Under the pieces are notes generated by a model, which had not been told where the DNA came from, made no database searches, and saw only the letters and a program-made list of their open reading frames with translations. A stretch of DNA of 64,000 nt, from positions 2,914,001-2,978,000 of the forward strand of contig NZ_AP024655.1 in NCBI RefSeq assembly GCF_019977355.1, read 5' to 3'. Position numbers and translations under genes: made by a program. Position 1 is the stretch's first letter; every line of letters starts with the position of its first letter. Shown piece by piece: positions 60,786 to 64,000 of this stretch. Source of the stretch: Arthrobacter sp. NicSoilB8. GTDB taxonomy: Bacteria; Actinomycetota; Actinomycetes; Actinomycetales; Micrococcaceae.

Positions 60786-62364
60786 CGGCTGCGCCCAGCC
60801 CACTCTCCTTGAGCGGTTGCCGAGCCCGGCGGCCGCTGACGGATTCGGTCCAGATGCCGGCCTTGCGTTCGGCTTCGAGTTCGGCGCGGGCGGCGGCCTT
60901 GGCGTCGCGGCGCTCCTGCTGCTCGTCGCGCTTCTGGCCGCGCGTCGGGCGGTCGCCGATGTCGGCGAAGCGCACGTCGGTGCCGCGCGGTGAGGCGAGC
61001 AGCTCGGCGCCGGCCATCATGGTCGGCTCCCAGTCGAAGACGACGCCGTCGTCCTCGCCGATGACCACCATGTCGCCGGGCTTGGCGCCCTGCTTGAACA
61101 GTTCATTTTCGACGCCGAGCTTGGCCAGGCGGTCGGCGAGGTAGCCGATCGCTTCCTCGTTGGTGAAGTCGGTCTGCTTGACCCAGCGCACGGGCTTGTC
61201 GCCGAGGACGCGGAAGAGCGGCTCAAGGTTCTTTTCCTCGCGGCGGATGGTGAAGCCGGTTTCGTTGACGGCGCGGGGGCGCAGCACGGGGGCATGCACC
61301 TTCGGCGGGGTCGCGGCGACGGCGTCGCGGGCGGCCTTGACGATTTCGGCCATGGCGAAGCCGAGCTGGCGGAGGCCCTCGTGGCTCGTCGCGGAGATCT
61401 CGAAGACCTTGTAGCCGCGGGATTCCAGTTCCGGGCGGACGAACTCGGCCATGTCCTTGCCGTCCGGCAGGTCCACCTTGTTCAGGGCCACCAGGCGGGG
61501 GCGGTGGTTCAGCGGGACCACTTCGCCGTCGGAGCCGCTGTAGCTCATGTCCACGGCGTATTTCTCCAGCTCGGCCTCGATGATGGCGAGGTCGGAGAGC
61601 GGGTCGCGGTCGGATTCGAGCGTGCCGCAGTCAAGCACGTGCACGAGGGCGGCGCAGCGCTCGACGTGGCGCAGGAAGTGGTGGCCGAGGCCCTTGCCTT
61701 CGCTGGCGCCTTCGATCAGGCCGGGAACGTCAGCAATGGTGAAGCGGACCTCACCGGCCTGGACGACGCCCAGGTTGGGGATGAGGGTGGTGAAGGGGTA
61801 ATCGGCGATCTTGGGCCGGGCGGCGGACATCGCGGCGATGAGGCTGGACTTGCCGGCGGAGGGGAAGCCGACCAGGGCGATGTCCGCGATGGACTTCAGT
61901 TCCAGGACGACGTCGCTGGATTCGCCCTCGATGCCGAGCAGCGCAAAGCCCGGGGCGCGGCGCTTCTGCGAGGACAGCGCGGCGTTGCCGAGGCCGCCGA
62001 TGCCCCCGGCGGCGGCGATGTATTCGTCGCCTTCTGCCACGAGGTCGGCGATGACTTCGCCGGACTTGGACTTCACTACGGTGCCCACGGGCACCGGAAG
62101 GATCAGGGTCTCGCCGTTCTTGCCGCCGCGCCAGTCGCCCATGCCGGGACCGCCGTTAGTGGCGTGCCGGTGGGGGGCGTGGTGGTAGTCCAGGAGGGTG
62201 GTGGTCTGCGGGTCGACGCGCAGGATGACGTCGCCGCCGTTGCCGCCGTTGCCGCCGTCGGGGCCGCCGAGGGGCTTGAACTTCTCGCGGTGCACGGAGA
62301 CACAGCCATGGCCGCCGGTACCGCCGGATACGTGCAGTACTACCCGGTCTACAAAGCTAGCCAC
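60775..62364 (-). CDS. obgE: Obg family GTPase
   Basis: 529 residues. N-terminal glycine-rich Obg domain ([53 protein letters not shown]), G1 [11 protein letters not shown]3 [10 protein letters not shown]4 NKVDLP and a C-terminal OCT domain with an acidic/charged tail. Essential GTPase for ribosome assembly and stress response. Third gene of rplU-rpmA-obgE; proB follows by overlap. Confidence 0.97.
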   Translation of the reverse strand: MASFVDRVVLHVSGGTGGHGCVSVHREKFKPLGGPDGGNGGNGGDVILRVDPQTTTLLDYHHAPHRHATNGGPGMGDWRGGKNGETLILPVPVGTVVKSKSGEVIADLVAEGDEYIAAAGGIGGLGNAALSSQKRRAPGFALLGIEGESSDVVLELKSIADIALVGFPSAGKSSLIAAMSAARPKIADYPFTTLIPNLGVVQAGEVRFTIADVPGLIEGASEGKGLGHHFLRHVERCAALVHVLDCGTLESDRDPLSDLAIIEAELEKYAVDMSYSGSDGEVVPLNHRPRLVALNKVDLPDGKDMAEFVRPELESRGYKVFEISATSHEGLRQLGFAMAEIVKAARDAVAATPPKVHAPVLRPRAVNETGFTIRREEKNLEPLFRVLGDKPVRWVKQTDFTNEEAIGYLADRLAKLGVENELFKQGAKPGDMVVIGEDDGVVFDWEPTMMAGAELLASPRGTDVRFADIGDRPTRGQKRDEQQERRDAKAAARAELEAERKAGIWTESVSGRRARQPLKESGLGAADDE

Positions 62365-62479
62365 GTGGATCTCCTCAGTGCTGTTCCCGGACCCCAGAAA
62401 GGCCCAAGTTGATTGTAATGCGGTTAAAACACCGGTGGAGCGGACCTAATGGCCCGCCCCACCGATTTAGAACTTGTTG

Positions 62480-62743
62480 TTACTCTGCAGCTGCAGCAGT
62501 CACGATGTTCACAACGCGACGACCACGGCGGGTGCCGAACTCGACGGCGCCGGGGGTCAGGGCGAACAGGGTGTCGTCGCCGCCGCGGCCTACGCCGGCG
62601 CCCGGGTGGAAGTGGGTGCCGCGCTGGCGGACGATGATCTCGCCTGCGGAAACTACCTGGCCGCCGAAGCGCTTGACGCCGAGGTACTGGGCGTTGGAGT
62701 CACGACCGTTGCGAGTGGAACTCGCGCCTTTTTTATGTGCCAT
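62480..62743 (-). CDS. rpmA: Ribosomal protein bL27
   Basis: 87 residues, [20 protein letters not shown], then [28 protein letters not shown]: all typical. It does not need the N-terminal cleavage peptide of Firmicutes. Between rplU and obgE. Confidence 0.98.
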   Translation of the reverse strand: MAHKKGASSTRNGRDSNAQYLGVKRFGGQVVSAGEIIVRQRGTHFHPGAGVGRGGDDTLFALTPGAVEFGTRRGRRVVNIVTAAAAE

Positions 62744-62803
62744 TTGAAATGCCTGCCTTCAAAAATTCTGGGGAATCTGCTGGAACCTGAACAGTAACGA
62801 AAG

Positions 62804-63112
62804 TTACTTGATACCGGTGATCTTGACCTTGGTCAATTCCTGACGGTGGCCCTGGCGCTTCTTGTAACCGGTCTTGTTCTTGAACTTCTGGATGACGATC
62901 TTCGGACCACGGAGGTCTTCGAGGATCTCAGCCGTAACCGTTACCTTGGCCAGGTCCGCAGCAGCAGACGTGACTTTGTCACCGTCCACCAGGAGCAGTG
63001 CGGGCAACTCAAAGGTGCTGCCGGCTCCACCGGGGACGCGGTTCAGGGTAACGAAGTCTCCAACGGAAACCTTCTCTTGGCGGCCGCCTGCGCGGACAAT
63101 CGCGTACACCAC
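62804..63112 (-). CDS. rplU: Ribosomal protein bL21
   Basis: 102 residues from GTG 63112, giving [18 protein letters not shown] right after the start as in the family; GTG 63124 would add four residues. The C-terminus [18 protein letters not shown] is typical. First gene of the rplU-rpmA-obgE operon. The leader is ~200 bases with a strong hairpin and may allow feedback control. Confidence 0.96.
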   Translation of the reverse strand: MVYAIVRAGGRQEKVSVGDFVTLNRVPGGAGSTFELPALLLVDGDKVTSAAADLAKVTVTAEILEDLRGPKIVIQKFKNKTGYKKRQGHRQELTKVKITGIK

Positions 63113-63124
63113 TGGGGAACTCAC

Positions 63125-63349
63125 TTCTCTCGACGTTTATTACTAGATTTGCGTGCGGAACCTGGGGCCAAATTGTTTGGACCGGCTCACGCTGTGCCTC
63201 AACGCCGGTGGATTCCCCGGGGGAATCCATGAGCTACCCCCGGAACAAATCCGACTGGAATTCCAAGCGGATAGTTCTCAGGGTCATAACCCAAGTGTTG
63301 GCGTAAGCACCGAAGATCTAGAATACGCTAATTTTGCCTTCGGCCGCAA
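63125..63349 (-). promoter_or_regulatory. Promoter and long leader of rplU-rpmA-obgE
   Basis: On the minus strand TTGCGG (63344-63349) and TATTCT (63320-63325) are 18 bp apart, putting the start ~200 bases before rplU. A perfect hairpin TGGATTCCC/GGGAATCCA at 63209-63229 lies in the leader. The rest up to the TenA-like gene at 63518 shows no other gene. Confidence 0.5.
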
Positions 63350-63517
63350 ATGAGGCTGGTTCCGGCGGTAGTCCGTGATAGGCGCCACAGCGTCTCGAAT
63401 CCATGATCTCGACATTGTCTCAACACTTTGTCTTAACCAGGACCCCAACGCGGTGAAGCCGCCACGACTTCCGGAACCGTGCCCCACTATCCTACCGGCT
63501 GGAACGGCCCGCTGGTG

Positions 63518-64000
63518 TCAGGCGTGCAGCCTCGGCGCGTCGAAGAAGTCCACTTCGTAGCGCGACGACTGCCGGAAGGCCAGGGCCATGGCCTCCCGCT
63601 CGCTCGCGGATGCCCGCCGGGCCGCCGCGTCGGTGTACGCGATGGCCTGACGGGTCGCGGCGGCAAAGTCCTCGTCGGCGTACGTCCGCAGCCAGTCGGC
63701 GTAGGGGTGCGCCCCGGGTGCGCCGCCGGCCAGGAACTCCCGGTGCAGGGTGGCGCCGACTTCGGCGTAGAGCCAGAAGCACGGCAGGGCTGCCGCCACG
63801 AGCACCCCGTAGCTGCCGGACACCGAGGCGGCCAGGAGGTGGTCCACGTAGGCTTTGGTGACCGGGCCGAGGATCGGTGCCGTGGGGCGGGTGCTGAGCC
63901 AGGAGCGGTGAAGCTCGGATTCGACTTCCAGGCATGTCTGCGCCGAGCGGGCCCAGAACAGCTGCTCGGCCTCGGTGGGGGCCAGGGCGGCGGCGCGGGC
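63518..64000 (-). CDS. TenA family protein (thiaminase II-like), 5' end outside window
   Basis: 160 residues are visible and the frame is open at the window end, so the start is missing. Heme-oxygenase-like helical fold: EAEQLFWARSAQTCLEVESE, LGPVTKAYVDHLLAASVSGS, YGVLVAAALPCFWLYAEVG (catalytic Cys in ALPCFWLY, as in TenA), HPYADWLRTYADEDF and a final Glu in RYEVDFFDAP. TenA hydrolyses aminopyrimidines for thiamine salvage, and all these residues fit. Thiamine genes may lie beyond the window. Confidence 0.87.
   Translation of the reverse strand, partial: ARAAALAPTEAEQLFWARSAQTCLEVESELHRSWLSTRPTAPILGPVTKAYVDHLLAASVSGSYGVLVAAALPCFWLYAEVGATLHREFLAGGAPGAHPYADWLRTYADEDFAAATRQAIAYTDAAARRASASEREAMALAFRQSSRYEVDFFDAPRLHA

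Noticed and set aside
61294..62412. Open frame opposite obgE
   Set aside because: Shadow of Obg, with Gly/Ala-rich composition reflecting the complement of its codons.

Overview
The window is high-GC DNA from an actinobacterium, most likely Micrococcaceae close to Arthrobacter/Pseudarthrobacter. Pointers are a class Ib nrdHIEF locus, the DUF222-HNH gene type, leaderless promoters of the form TAnnnT-N6-ATG, frequent GTG/TTG starts, and the actinobacterial rplU-rpmA-obgE-proB-proA order. I see no phage, integrase, transposase, CRISPR array or rRNA. Two identical tRNA-Ala(GGC) genes are present.

Layout. 1-4969: end of an Fe-S/FAD oxidase, a LURP-one-like protein, a bifunctional penicillin-binding protein and two unknown genes. 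5335-12913: an electrophile/oxidant stress island with a tautomerase, an internally deleted SDR pseudogene, a DJ-1/PfpI protein, a CGNR regulator, nitronate monooxygenase, an MFS pump, an HxlR regulator, a VOC protein and a MerA-like flavoprotein. Two promoters in this island carry the same pair of 21-bp palindromes, 40 bp apart in both, which marks a shared regulon. 13178-21324: M1 peptidase, then a tightly coupled three-gene operon (Tle1-like lipase, HExxH peptidase, MBL-fold hydrolase) of unknown purpose, then a DUF222-HNH gene. 21388-29909: a luciferase-like oxidoreductase, a 1244-aa secreted phosphoesterase nested inside Ig-like repeats, a DUF2087 protein behind a possible pseudoknot RNA, a phospholipase D and a cysteine hydrolase.

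30337-34402: nrdHIEF with two NrdR-box-like sites. 34933-39966: a four-gene lipid-modification operon (flavin oxidoreductase, DUF1365, two cyclopropane-synthase-type methyltransferases). 40180-43462: a LysR regulator, an aldehyde dehydrogenase and small proteins. 43695-47235: metF-metE, with a structured leader. 47640-54283: ROK regulator, rRNA-type methyltransferase, flavoprotein, YjdM and a polar amino acid ABC transporter. 54553-63112: tRNAs, then a housekeeping run of rsfS, an unknown membrane protein, nadD, a small membrane protein, proA, proB, obgE, rpmA and rplU. 63518-64000: part of a TenA-like gene.

Two themes run through the window. Short tandem repeats, most often of 15 bp, sit at the 3' ends of genes or in C-terminal tails. 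Several intergenic stretches hold regulatory architecture that can be read directly: paired operators, leaderless promoters, interleaved RNA stems and a helically phased GGATC array. The best candidates for undescribed biology are the three-hydrolase operon at 14883-19209, the CGNR paired-operator regulon, and the secreted phosphoesterase whose catalytic domain could be removed in frame by recombination between 360-bp identical repeats.
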